Assembly (NCBI GenBank): GCA_009993005.1
Contig: JAACUH010000096.1
Span: 1 to 33,529 of the forward strand
Direction: 5' to 3'
Length of the DNA stretch: 33,529 nucleotides
Source: Rhodobacterales bacterium
GTDB lineage: Bacteria; Pseudomonadota; Alphaproteobacteria; Rhodobacterales; Rhodobacteraceae
How positions within the stretch are numbered: position 1 is the first letter of the stretch; every line of letters begins with the position of its first letter. Below the pieces are notes generated by a model. It was not told where the DNA came from and did not search any database. It saw only the letters and a program-made list of their open reading frames with translations. A program made the translations under genes and the position numbers. Shown here in pieces: positions 16,942-30,856 of this stretch.

Positions 16942-17009
16942 GCCGCAAGGCCCGTCGCACCGCAAGGCCCGTCGCGCCGCAAGGCCCGTCGCGCCGCAAG
17001 GCCCGTCGC
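16942..17009. repeat. Four-copy 17-bp tandem repeat between the ROK gene and yihY
   Basis: The unit GCCGCAAGGCCCGTCGC repeats at 16942, 16959, 16976 and 16993 with a single G-to-A change at the first base of the second copy. It fills much of the 143-bp gap between the ROK regulator stop (17028) and the yihY start (16884). It is probably a variable-number repeat in the yihY leader. Confidence 0.9.
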
Positions 17010-17027
17010 GCGGTGGCCGCGCATGGA

Positions 17028-18227
17028 TCAGTTCACGGTCAACCCGCCGTGGGTGTTGAGAAGATACCGCGAAAACACCGGGCCGCAAGCCGCCCCCAGC
17101 GCCCGCGCATTGCCGCCGACCTGCCCGGCCTCGATCCGGGGCAGGCTCAGCCCGCGGCTGTCGAGCCTGACGAGCTCCTGCGCGACGCGCGCGACCAGCC
17201 GGTCGCGCACCGCGTCGGGAAAGCCGCCGTCGATGATCACCGCCTCGAAATCGATCACCGCACAGACCGTCAGCGCCGCGCGGGCCAGCTGCGCGCCGGC
17301 CGCGTCGATCCAGCGTTCGAGCGGCGCGGCAAAGGCGCTCCAGTCCTGCGGCTGGGTCCACAGCAGGCGCGGGTCGTGCCCCTCGGCGACGATGTCGGCC
17401 TCCAGCAGATAGAGCGAGGCCACGTCGATGAGCTGGCAGGCCCGACCATCCGCCCGCATCGCCGGGAGCGAGCCGAAGGCACCGGCATTGCCCATCGCGC
17501 CGTCGAACACCGAATGGTTGAGCACCACGCCGCCGCCCACGAAAGAGCCGACAAAGAAATAGGCATAATCGCGGAACGCGCGGCCCCGGCCATAGACATG
17601 CTCGGCCCGGCAGGCTGCCGTGGCGTCATTCTCGACCAGCACCGGCAGATCGCAGAACCGGGCGATTTCCGCTTCGAAATCGATATCGCGCCAGACCGCG
17701 AGTTCGGCAGCCGGTGCGCCGACGGCATCGTGCCAGTTCCACATCTCGAAGGGTTTCGCGATCCCGATCCCCGCGATGCGTGCCCGCGCGGGCAGCCTGG
17801 CAGCCTCGGTCAGCGTCGCAAACCCCTTGCGCAGGAACCCGAAGACCTCTGCCGGCAGCGGGTAGCGGTAGGTCGCCTGCAACTGCCCGCGCACCTGCCC
17901 GCGGAAATCGGCGAGCACCAGATCGGCCGAACGCCGCCCGATCTTGAGCCCGACGGAAAAGACCCCGTCCGCCGCCAGCGTCATCGGCACAGAGGGCTTG
18001 CCCACCCTGCCCCGTTGCGGATCGCCGCGGGTGATGAAGCCCTCGCCCTCGAGCCCGCGCAGGATCACCGACACCGTCTGCGGCGAAAGCCCCGCGATCC
18101 GGGCAAGGTCGCTGCCGGGCAGCGCGCCGTGGCGCTGGATCATCGACAGGATCAGTCGCTCGTTGTGGTCACGCACGCCCTGCTGGTTCACGCCACTGCT
18201 GAGCCTGCGCACTTCACCCTGGTCCAT
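17028..18227 (-). CDS. frcR: ROK-family transcriptional repressor of the frc operon (FrcR-like)
   Basis: A 399-residue ROK regulator (NagC/Mlc type). It has an N-terminal winged helix-turn-helix (about 20-75: NERLILSMIQRHGALPGSDLARIAGLSPQTVSVILRGLEGEGFI) and a ROK sugar-binding domain with ENDATAACRAE and GNAGAFGSLP. The ATP-binding DxGxT motif is replaced (GLKIGRRSADL) and the CxCGxxGC zinc motif of ROK kinases is missing, so it should bind sugar but not phosphorylate it. ATG at 18227 with AGGAGGAG 6 nt upstream, preferred over a start 39 nt earlier. It is divergent from frcB, and the palindrome in between is the likely operator. The frcR name follows the frcRBCAK arrangement known from Sinorhizobium. 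Confidence 0.9.
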   Translation of the reverse strand: MDQGEVRRLSSGVNQQGVRDHNERLILSMIQRHGALPGSDLARIAGLSPQTVSVILRGLEGEGFITRGDPQRGRVGKPSVPMTLAADGVFSVGLKIGRRSADLVLADFRGQVRGQLQATYRYPLPAEVFGFLRKGFATLTEAARLPARARIAGIGIAKPFEMWNWHDAVGAPAAELAVWRDIDFEAEIARFCDLPVLVENDATAACRAEHVYGRGRAFRDYAYFFVGSFVGGGVVLNHSVFDGAMGNAGAFGSLPAMRADGRACQLIDVASLYLLEADIVAEGHDPRLLWTQPQDWSAFAAPLERWIDAAGAQLARAALTVCAVIDFEAVIIDGGFPDAVRDRLVARVAQELVRLDSRGLSLPRIEAGQVGGNARALGAACGPVFSRYLLNTHGGLTVN

Positions 18228-18264
18228 CGCGCTCTCCTCCTGCTGCCGATACTGCCCCGGTCGC

Positions 18265-18293
18265 AATTAATAAATCAACTAGATTTATTTATT
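18265..18293. promoter_or_regulatory. Palindromic operator in the frcR-frcB intergenic region
   Basis: Perfect 8-bp arms AATAAATC (18269-18276) and GATTTATT (18282-18289) flank AACTA. With flanking bases, 12 of 13 arm positions are complementary. The AT-rich palindrome stands out in GC-rich DNA and resembles NagC/Mlc-class ROK operators. It lies 42 nt from frcR and 114 nt from frcB. Confidence 0.8.
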
Positions 18294-18321
18294 GACGCGA
18301 CGCCCCGAATCACGCTTACTC
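18292..18321 (+). promoter_or_regulatory. Candidate sigma-70 promoter of frcBCAK
   Basis: TTGACG at 18292-18297 is a good -35. An 18-nt spacer leads to TTACTC (18316-18321), a weak -10. The -35 overlaps the right edge of the operator, so a bound repressor would block RNA polymerase. Confidence 0.5.
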
Positions 18322-18403
18322 AGCGTCACCCGGTCGGATCGCAAGACCCCGGTTTCGACGGCGATACCAGAGGTGTCGCCTTGCAATTCCTTGGGAGGAA
18401 ACC

Positions 18404-19423
18404 ATGAAAAAGCTTCTCGCCGGCACTGCGCTGGCCCTTTGTGCGATGTCCGGCACGGCCTTTGCGGCCGGTCACGGCGTCAGCGCCTGCCTGATCACCA
18501 AGACCGACACCAACCCGTTCTTCGTCAAGATGCGCGAAGGTGCCGAGGCCCGCGCGGCCGAGCTGGGGATCACGCTGAACTCCTATGCCGGCACCGTTGA
18601 CGGCGACCACGAAAGCCAGGTCGCGGCGATCGAGACCTGCATCGCGGCTGGCGCTTCGGGTATCCTGCTCACCGCCTCCGACACCTCGGCCATCGTCGGC
18701 GCGGTGCAGCAGGCACGCGACGCGGGCCTCCTGGTGATCGCGCTCGACACGCCGCTGAGCCCGGCCGAATCGGCCGACGCGACCTTTGCCACCGACAACT
18801 TTCAGGCCGGTGTGCTGATCGGCCAATGGGCCGCCGCCACGCTGGGCGCCGAGGCCGCCAATGCACGGATCGCGATGCTCGACCTCGCCGTGAGCCAGCC
18901 CACCGTGGACGTGCTGCGCGACCAGGGCTTCCTGACCGGGTTCGGCATCGACGTGGGCGACGTGAACGTGATCGGTGACGAGTCCGACCCGCGCATCGTC
19001 GGCAACGACATCACCTCGGGCAACGAAGAAGGCGGTCGCAGCGCGATGGAAAGCCTGCTCGCCGTCGATCCCGACATCAACGTGGTCTACACGATCAACG
19101 AACCCGCCGCCGCCGGTGCCTATGAGGCGCTGCTGGCGATGGGCCGCGAAAAGGACGTGCTGATCGTGTCGGTTGACGGTGGCTGCCCCGGCGTGCGCAA
19201 CGTCGCCGACGGCGTGATCGGCGCCACGTCGCAGCAATATCCGCTGCTGATGGCGTCGCTGGGGATCGAGGCGATCGCCGCCTTTGCCGCCGATGGCACC
19301 CTGCCTGCCAACACCGAAGGCAAGGACTTCTTTGACACCGGCGTCGCGCTTGTCACCGACGCACCCGTCGATGGCGTCGAGTCGATCTCGGTCGAGGAAG
19401 GCACCGCGCGCTGCTGGGGCTGA
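18404..19423 (+). CDS. frcB: Sugar (fructose-type) ABC transporter periplasmic binding protein
   Basis: This protein captures the sugar in the periplasm and delivers it to FrcC. It has 339 residues with a clear Sec signal peptide ([21 protein letters not shown], cleavage near residue 21). The mature part is a periplasmic-binding-protein type 1 (RbsB-like) domain: [88 protein letters not shown]. The ATG at 18404 has GGGAGGAA 3 nt upstream, an excellent site fitting high expression. It is the first gene of frcBCAK and is divergent from the ROK repressor. Fructose is assigned from family and synteny; ribose or mannose is possible. Confidence 0.92.
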   Translation: MKKLLAGTALALCAMSGTAFAAGHGVSACLITKTDTNPFFVKMREGAEARAAELGITLNSYAGTVDGDHESQVAAIETCIAAGASGILLTASDTSAIVGAVQQARDAGLLVIALDTPLSPAESADATFATDNFQAGVLIGQWAAATLGAEAANARIAMLDLAVSQPTVDVLRDQGFLTGFGIDVGDVNVIGDESDPRIVGNDITSGNEEGGRSAMESLLAVDPDINVVYTINEPAAAGAYEALLAMGREKDVLIVSVDGGCPGVRNVADGVIGATSQQYPLLMASLGIEAIAAFAADGTLPANTEGKDFFDTGVALVTDAPVDGVESISVEEGTARCWG

Positions 19424-19443
19424 CCCCGCACGACGTCTGGCGT

Positions 19444-19517
19444 GCTTGATCGCGCGCCCTGATACATCGCACACTGCACCATTCGGGGCGGGCCATGGTC
19501 CGCCCCGATGATCAAGC
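19444..19517 (+). promoter_or_regulatory. Nested inverted repeats between frcB and frcC
   Basis: An inner hairpin has arms CGGGGCGG (19484-19491) and CCGCCCCG (19500-19507). An outer perfect inverted repeat, GCTTGATC (19444-19451) and GATCAAGC (19510-19517), encloses it. No T tract follows. Such structures after binding-protein genes usually protect the upstream mRNA and lower expression of the permease genes. Confidence 0.65.
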
Positions 19518-19572
19518 GGCACAGGCCTGCCCCTGCGCCGCACCCATCCGCGTCAACAGGGAGGAGCCTGCG

Positions 19573-20658
19573 ATGCCGAGTGAAGGTGACAATTTCGAAG
19601 CCGTCGTGCAGGGCCGCAGGCCCGAGGCCGTGGCCGAGTTCCACGAGGACACCAGCCTGATCAAACGCTTCCAGCACGCGCTGCATGTCACGCCCGCGCT
19701 GGTGCCGCTGGTGGTGCTGCTCGTGTCCATCGCGGTGTTCGGCCTGCTGCTGGGGTCCAAGTTCTTTTCCGCCTCCTCGCTCACGCTGATCCTGCAACAG
19801 GTGCAGATCGTGGGCATCGTGGCCGCGGCGCAGAGCATCGTGATCATGACCGCGGGCATCGACCTGTCGGTCGGTGCGATCATGGTGCTGTCCTCGGTGG
19901 TGATGGGGCAATTCACCTTTCGCTACGGCATCCCGGTGGAAATCTCGATCGCCTGCGGACTGCTCTGCGGCACGATCTGCGGCTATATCAACGGCTGGCT
20001 GATCGCGGTGGTCAAACTGCCGCCCTTCATCGTCACGCTGGGCATGTGGCAGATCATCCTCGCCACCAATTTCCTGTATTCGAAAAACGAGACGATCCGC
20101 AGCCAGGACATCCGCGAAAACGCGCCGCTGCTGCAACTCTTCTCGACCACCTTCAAGATCGGCGCCGACGAGAACGGGCGCGGCGGGGCGAGTTTTACCG
20201 TCGGCGTGATCTTCATGATCGGGCTGATCGCGGTGCTGGCCTGGGTCATGCGCAACACGGCCTGGGGGCGGCATGTCTATGCGGTGGGCGACGACCCCGA
20301 TGCCGCGCAGCTTTCGGGGGTCAATGTGCGCGGGACGCTCATTTCGGTCTATGTGCTCGCGGGGCTGATCTGCGCCTTTGCCGGATGGGCGCTGATCGGG
20401 CGGATCGGGTCGGTCTCGCCCACCTCGGGCCAGTCGGCCAATATCGAGAGCATCACCGCCGTGGTGATCGGGGGCATCTCGCTCTTTGGCGGGCGCGGCT
20501 CGATCCTGGGCGCGCTCTTTGGCGCGCTGATCGTGGGGGTGTTCACGCTGGGGCTGCGGCTGATGAATGCCGATACGCAATGGACCTATCTTCTCATCGG
20601 GGTGCTGATCATTGCCGCCGTGGCCGTGGATCAGTGGATCAGAAAGGCGACCGCATAA
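19573..20658 (+). CDS. frcC: Sugar ABC transporter permease
   Basis: Membrane channel of the Frc importer, with 361 residues of the RbsC/BPD_transp_2 family. A hydrophilic N-terminus of about 40 residues is followed by some nine to ten transmembrane segments, including TPALVPLVVLLVSIAVFGLL, the conserved QSIVIMTAGIDLSVGAIMVLSS, GYINGWLIAVVKLPPFIVTLG, and GQSANIESITAVVIGGISLFGGRG (the ATPase-coupling loop). The ATG at 19573 has GGAGGAG 6 nt upstream; the longer frame runs into the hairpin and is rejected. Its TAA overlaps the frcA ATG by one base (TAATG), so translation is coupled. Confidence 0.95.
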   Translation: MPSEGDNFEAVVQGRRPEAVAEFHEDTSLIKRFQHALHVTPALVPLVVLLVSIAVFGLLLGSKFFSASSLTLILQQVQIVGIVAAAQSIVIMTAGIDLSVGAIMVLSSVVMGQFTFRYGIPVEISIACGLLCGTICGYINGWLIAVVKLPPFIVTLGMWQIILATNFLYSKNETIRSQDIRENAPLLQLFSTTFKIGADENGRGGASFTVGVIFMIGLIAVLAWVMRNTAWGRHVYAVGDDPDAAQLSGVNVRGTLISVYVLAGLICAFAGWALIGRIGSVSPTSGQSANIESITAVVIGGISLFGGRGSILGALFGALIVGVFTLGLRLMNADTQWTYLLIGVLIIAAVAVDQWIRKATA

Positions 20659-21434
20659 TGGAACCCATTCTCAAGGGCCGTGGGCTGGTCAAGCGCTATG
20701 GCAAGGTCACAGCGCTCGATCATTGCGACTTTGACCTCTATCCGGGCGAGATCCTCGCCGTGATCGGCGACAATGGCGCGGGCAAGTCGAGCCTGATCAA
20801 GGCGGTGTCGGGGGCCATCGTGCCCGATGCGGGCGATGTGTTTCTCGACGGCAAGAAGGTGCAGTTCACCCGCCCGACCGAAGCGCGCGAGGCGGGGATC
20901 GAGACGGTCTATCAGACCCTCGCCATGTCGCCCGCCCTGTCCATCGCGGACAACATGTTCATGGGGCGCGAATTGCGCAAACCGGGGTTTCGCGGCACCT
21001 GGCTGCGCCAGCTCGACCGGCCGCGGATGGAGAAATTCGCCCGCGAAAAGCTCACCGAGCTGGGGCTGATGACGATCCAGAACATCAACCAGGCGGTCGA
21101 GACGCTGTCGGGCGGGCAACGTCAGGGGGTCGCGGTGGCCCGTGCGGCGGCTTTTGGCTCCAAGGTCATCATCCTCGATGAACCCACCGCAGCACTTGGG
21201 GTCAAGGAAAGCCGCCGCGTGCTCGAGCTGATCCTGGATGTGCGCGCGCGCGGCGTGCCGATCATCCTCATCAGCCACAACATGCCGCATGTGTTCGAGG
21301 TCGCCGACCGCATCCATGTGCACCGGCTGGGCAAGCGGCTTTGCGTCATCAACCCCAAGAATCATTCGATGTCGGATGCGGTTGCCTATATGACTGGGGC
21401 CAAGGTGCCGGAGACCGAACTCGAAACCGTCTAG
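20658..21434 (+). CDS. frcA: Sugar ABC transporter ATP-binding protein
   Basis: ATPase of the Frc importer, 258 residues. It carries a single nucleotide-binding domain, unlike the fused two-domain RbsA/XylG proteins of about 500 residues, and so presumably works as a homodimer, as described for FrcA. Walker A GDNGAGKSS is at 37-45, the signature LSGGQRQGVAVARA, Walker B KVIILDEPTAAL, and the switch His in ILISHNMPHV. The C-terminal tail (VHRLGKRLCVINPKNHSMSDAVAYMTG) is typical of the family. The start is fixed by the TAATG overlap with frcC. Confidence 0.95.
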   Translation: MEPILKGRGLVKRYGKVTALDHCDFDLYPGEILAVIGDNGAGKSSLIKAVSGAIVPDAGDVFLDGKKVQFTRPTEAREAGIETVYQTLAMSPALSIADNMFMGRELRKPGFRGTWLRQLDRPRMEKFAREKLTELGLMTIQNINQAVETLSGGQRQGVAVARAAAFGSKVIILDEPTAALGVKESRRVLELILDVRARGVPIILISHNMPHVFEVADRIHVHRLGKRLCVINPKNHSMSDAVAYMTGAKVPETELETV

Positions 21435-21443
21435 GGGCGCGCA

Positions 21444-22085
21444 TTGCTGGACATCACCGCGCAGATCAACGTGCTGGCCGACAGGGTTCATGCCCTGCGG
21501 CCGACGCATCCCCGGCTTCTGATGGCCATTTCCGGTGCGCCGGCGAGCGGGAAATCCACGCTCGCCGGCGAGCTCGTCCGCCGGCTGCGGCTACAGAAAT
21601 GCCCCGCCGAAGTGGTGCCGATGGACGGCTTTCACCTCGACAATGCGGTGCTCGACGCGCGGGGGTTGCGCGCGCGCAAGGGCGCTCCGGAAACCTTTGA
21701 CGCGGCGGGGTTCGTGGCCATGGTCCGCCGGCTCAAGGCGCCGGGCGAGGTGGTGGTGCCGCTCTTTGACCGGGCGCGCGACATCGCCATCGCCGGCGCG
21801 CAGGTCATCCCGCATGACTGCCCGGTGGTGGTGGTCGAGGGCAACTACCTGCTCTTTGACGAAGGTCCGTGGTCCGCGCTCGCGCCGCTGTGGGACCTGT
21901 CGGTGCGCGTCGATGTGCCGATGGACGAATTGCGCGGCCGGCTGATCCAGCGCTGGCTGAGCCATGGGTTGAGCCGCGCCGCCGCGATCCGGCGGGCCGA
22001 AAGCAACGACATTCCCAACGCGCAACGCGTGATCGACCGCGCCTTGCCGGCCGAAATCCACTTTCCGCCCCGAACCACCCCCTGA
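21444..22085 (+). CDS. frcK: P-loop kinase of the frc operon (uridine kinase/PanK-like fold)
   Basis: A 213-residue cytosolic kinase. Walker A GAPASGKST is at residues 31-39, followed by PMDGFHLDN (uridine kinase/pantothenate kinase-like substrate loop), RKGAPETFDAAGF, VVVEGNYLLFDEGPW (Walker B region), and a C-terminal RAAAIRRAESNDIPNAQRVI. This family is usually annotated as nucleoside/nucleotide kinase; in the frc operon it is called FrcK and is thought to act on the imported sugar, which has not been shown here. The start is TTG at 21444, nine bases after frcA, with AGGGGC nearby; rare start codon use suggests low expression. Confidence 0.88.
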   Translation: MLDITAQINVLADRVHALRPTHPRLLMAISGAPASGKSTLAGELVRRLRLQKCPAEVVPMDGFHLDNAVLDARGLRARKGAPETFDAAGFVAMVRRLKAPGEVVVPLFDRARDIAIAGAQVIPHDCPVVVVEGNYLLFDEGPWSALAPLWDLSVRVDVPMDELRGRLIQRWLSHGLSRAAAIRRAESNDIPNAQRVIDRALPAEIHFPPRTTP

Positions 22086-22090
22086 CAGAG

Positions 22091-22108
22091 CCTGTTATCG
22101 CTAACAGG
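22091..22108. promoter_or_regulatory. LacI-type operator upstream of glgB
   Basis: CCTGTTATCGCTAACAGG is an 18-bp palindrome with central CG and one mismatched pair, matching the TGTTAxCGxTAACA shape of LacI-family operators. It lies 5 nt after the frcK stop and 28 nt before the glgB ATG. No LacI-family gene is in the window, so the regulator would act in trans. Confidence 0.7.
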
Positions 22109-22136
22109 GACACTTGCGACATGCGAGGAACCGCTT

Positions 22137-24347
<2,211 letters not shown>

Positions 24348-24366
24348 CGGCAGGGAGGAGCCGCTT

Positions 24367-25629
24367 ATGCCACAAAACCGCAGACTGACCAGCCGCGCGA
24401 TGGCCTTTGTTCTGGCCGGAGGGCGCGGGTCGCGCCTCAAGGAACTCACCGACAGGCGGGTCAAACCTGCGGTCTATTTCGGCGGCAAGACGCGGATCAT
24501 CGACTTTGCGCTGTCCAACGCGATGAACTCGGGCATCCGCAAGATCTCGGTCGCCACGCAGTACAAGGCGCACAGCCTGATCCGCCATTGCCAGCGCGGC
24601 TGGAACTTTTTCCGCGCCGAGCGCAACGAATTCCTCGACATCCTGCCCGCCTCGCAGCGCGGCGGGGATGAGGCCTGGTATCGCGGCACGGCCGATGCGG
24701 TGACGCAGAACATCGACATTGTTGACAGCTACGGCGTTGATTACATTATCATTCTGGCAGGCGATCACATCTACAAGATGGATTACGAGCTGATGCTGCG
24801 CCAGCATGTGGAAAACAAGGCAGACGTCACCATCGGCTGTCTGACCGTGCCGCGGATGGAGGCTGTGGCCTTTGGCGTGATGGCCACCGACAAGGACGGG
24901 CGCATCACCTCATTCCTCGAAAAACCCGCCGATCCGCCCGCCACGCCCGATGACCCGGACAAGGCGCTCGCCTCGATGGGGATCTATGTGTTCAACTGGC
25001 ACTTCCTGCGCGACCTGCTGATCCGCGACGCCGAGGATACCAATTCGAGCCATGATTTCGGCAATGACCTGATCCCCGACATCGTCAAGAACGGCAAGGC
25101 GATGGCGCATCGGTTCGACACGTCCTGCGTGCGCCACGCGCCCGACGCGCCCGCCTACTGGAAGGATGTGGGCACCGTCGATGCCTTTTGGGAGGCCAAT
25201 ATCGCGCTGACCGACTTTGTCCCCGACCTCAACCTGTGGGACAAGAACTGGCCGATCTGGACCTATTCGGAAAGCGTGCCGCCGGCCAAGTTCATCCATG
25301 ACGAGAAGGACAGGCGCGGGGTCGCGATCTCGTCCATGGTGTCGGGCGGCTGCATCATCTCGGGGACCGAAGTGCGCAATTCGCTGCTGTTCACCGAGGT
25401 GCACACCAATTCCTATGCCGTGCTCGACCACGCGGTGGTGCTGCCCTATGTCACGGTCGAACGCTCGGCCCGGCTGCGCCGCGTGGTGATCGACCGAGGA
25501 GTGACGGTCCCTGCGGGCCTCGTCGTGGGCGAGGATCCGGAGGAGGATGCGAAGTGGTTTCGCGTGTCCGAGCGCGGCGTGACGCTGATCACGCAGGACA
25601 TGCTCGACAAGAGGGCCGCCGCCAAATGA
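24367..25629 (+). CDS. glgC: Glucose-1-phosphate adenylyltransferase (ADP-glucose pyrophosphorylase)
   Basis: GlgC makes ADP-glucose from G1P and ATP, the committed and allosterically controlled step of glycogen synthesis. It has 420 residues. The nucleotidyltransferase signature [24 protein letters not shown] is at about 13-36, followed by [14 protein letters not shown]. The metal/nucleotide motif [12 protein letters not shown] and the sugar-phosphate motif FLEKP come next, then a C-terminal left-handed beta-helix ([37 protein letters not shown]). The ATG at 24367 has GGGAGGAG 6 nt upstream; the open frame upstream lies inside glgB and is rejected. The stop overlaps glgA (ATGA). Confidence 0.97.
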   Translation: MPQNRRLTSRAMAFVLAGGRGSRLKELTDRRVKPAVYFGGKTRIIDFALSNAMNSGIRKISVATQYKAHSLIRHCQRGWNFFRAERNEFLDILPASQRGGDEAWYRGTADAVTQNIDIVDSYGVDYIIILAGDHIYKMDYELMLRQHVENKADVTIGCLTVPRMEAVAFGVMATDKDGRITSFLEKPADPPATPDDPDKALASMGIYVFNWHFLRDLLIRDAEDTNSSHDFGNDLIPDIVKNGKAMAHRFDTSCVRHAPDAPAYWKDVGTVDAFWEANIALTDFVPDLNLWDKNWPIWTYSESVPPAKFIHDEKDRRGVAISSMVSGGCIISGTEVRNSLLFTEVHTNSYAVLDHAVVLPYVTVERSARLRRVVIDRGVTVPAGLVVGEDPEEDAKWFRVSERGVTLITQDMLDKRAAAK

Positions 25630-27052
25630 CCCAGGTGCTGTCCGTCGCATCGGAATGTGCCCCGCTGGTGAAAACCGGCGGGCTCGCCGATGTGACGGGC
25701 GCCCTGCCCGGCGCCATGGCGGCGCTGGGGGTGCGGATGCGCACGCTCTTGCCGGGCTATCCGGCGGTGATGCGCGCGCTGGGCGATGCGGCCGAGGTGA
25801 TGGCTGACCCCGACCTCTTTGGCGGGCCCGCGCGGGTGCTGGCGGCCAAGGTCGCGGGGCTCGAGATGCTGGTGCTCGACGCGCCGCATCTTTATGCGCG
25901 CGACGGGTCGATCTACCTTGGCCCCGATGGCCGCGACTGGCCCGACAACCCCGAACGCTTTGCCGCGCTGTCCTGGGTCGCCGCCCGGATCGGGGTCGAA
26001 GGGGTCGCGGGCTGGACGCCCGATGTGATCCATGCCCATGACTGGCAGGCGGGCTTTGTGCCCGATTACCTGCATATCATGGGCGGCACCGGGCGCACCG
26101 GCACCATCCTGACGATCCACAACATCGCCTTTCACGGGCTGGCCGACCCCGGCAAGCTCGCCACGCTGCGGCTCAAGCCCGCGCGCTATACCTCCGACGG
26201 GTTCGAGTTCTGGGGGCGGATCTCGGCGCTCAAGGCCGGGCTGATGGGCGCGGACCGGCTTACCACCGTGAGCCCGACCTATGCGGCAGAGCTGATGCGC
26301 GACGAATTCGGCATGGGGCTCGACGGGGTGATGCGCCACCGCCGGGCGCATCTGACCGGCATCCTCAACGGCATCGACGAGGACGCCTGGAACGCGGCGA
26401 CCGACCCCGCGATCACCACCTACACGACCCCCGCAGGCAAGGCCGCCAACAAGGCCGCGCTGCGGGCCGCGTTCGGCCTGCCCGACGCGCGCGGGCCGCT
26501 TTGCGTGGTGATCTCGCGCCTGACCGAACAAAAGGGGCTGGACCTGCTGCTCGACGCGCTGCCCGGGATGCTGGCGCAGGGCGCGCAACTGGCGCTGCTG
26601 GGCTCGGGCGACCCCGCGCTCGAGGATGCGTTCCGCAATGCCGCGCGCGACAGCAATGTGGCGGTGCGCATCGGCTATGACGAGGCGCTGTCGCACCGCA
26701 TGATCGCGGGGGGCGACGCCATTCTGGTCCCGAGCCGGTTCGAGCCTTGCGGGCTCACCCAGCTATACGGGTTGCGCTATGGCACGATCCCGCTGGTGGC
26801 GCTCACCGGGGGGCTGGCCGATACGGTGATCCACGCCTCGCCCGCCGCATTGGGCGTGGGGGTGGCCACCGGCGTTCAGTTCCACCCGGTCACGGCAGAG
26901 GCCTTGCGCGGCGCGCTCGACCAGCTTTGCCGGCTCTATGCGGACGCGCCCACCTGGGCCGCGATGCAGGCCAACGCGATGCGCCAGCCGGTCGGCTGGG
27001 CGCAATCCGCCGCCGCCTATGCGCAGCTCTACCGGGATGTGACGCCCGCAAC

Positions 27053-27056
<4 letters not shown>
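25626..27056 (+). CDS. glgA: Glycogen synthase (ADP-glucose, GT5)
   Basis: GlgA extends alpha-1,4-glucan chains from ADP-glucose. It has 476 residues, normal for bacterial GlgA. The N-terminal [25 protein letters not shown] contains the ADP-glucose-binding KTGG at 16-19. HAHDWQAG and TIHNIAFHG are conserved starch-synthase motifs. The C-terminal Rossmann domain has [12 protein letters not shown] and the [22 protein letters not shown] and TGGLADTV motifs. It starts in the ATGA overlap with glgC and ends in an ATGA overlap with glgX, so all three are translationally coupled. Confidence 0.97.
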
Positions 27057-30795
<3,739 letters not shown>

Positions 30796-30809
30796 TGGCG
30801 GGTGCGGAT

Positions 30810-30842
30810 GCCTCCGGCGGGGATATTTGTGGCAAGATGAAG
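30810..30842 (+). repeat. Dispersed 3' element, copy D (downstream of pgm)
   Basis: GCCTCCGGCGGGGATATTT followed by GTGGCAAGATGAAG, 14 nt after the pgm stop and between the convergent pgm and corA genes. TCC and GGA can pair around GGCG, followed by TATTT. It is almost identical to copy B and clearly related to copy A. Confidence 0.6.
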
Positions 30843-30856
30843 CGCGGGCGTGGCGC

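Noticed and set aside
16885-17361. N-terminal extension of the YihY protein
   Set aside because: It is low-complexity Arg/Gly/Ala sequence through the 17-bp repeats and into the ROK gene; a GTG with a good ribosome-binding site at 16884 explains the gene.
18228-18403. Small gene in the frcR-frcB intergenic region
   Set aside because: No open frame with a ribosome-binding site; the stretch is explained by the operator, promoter and leader.
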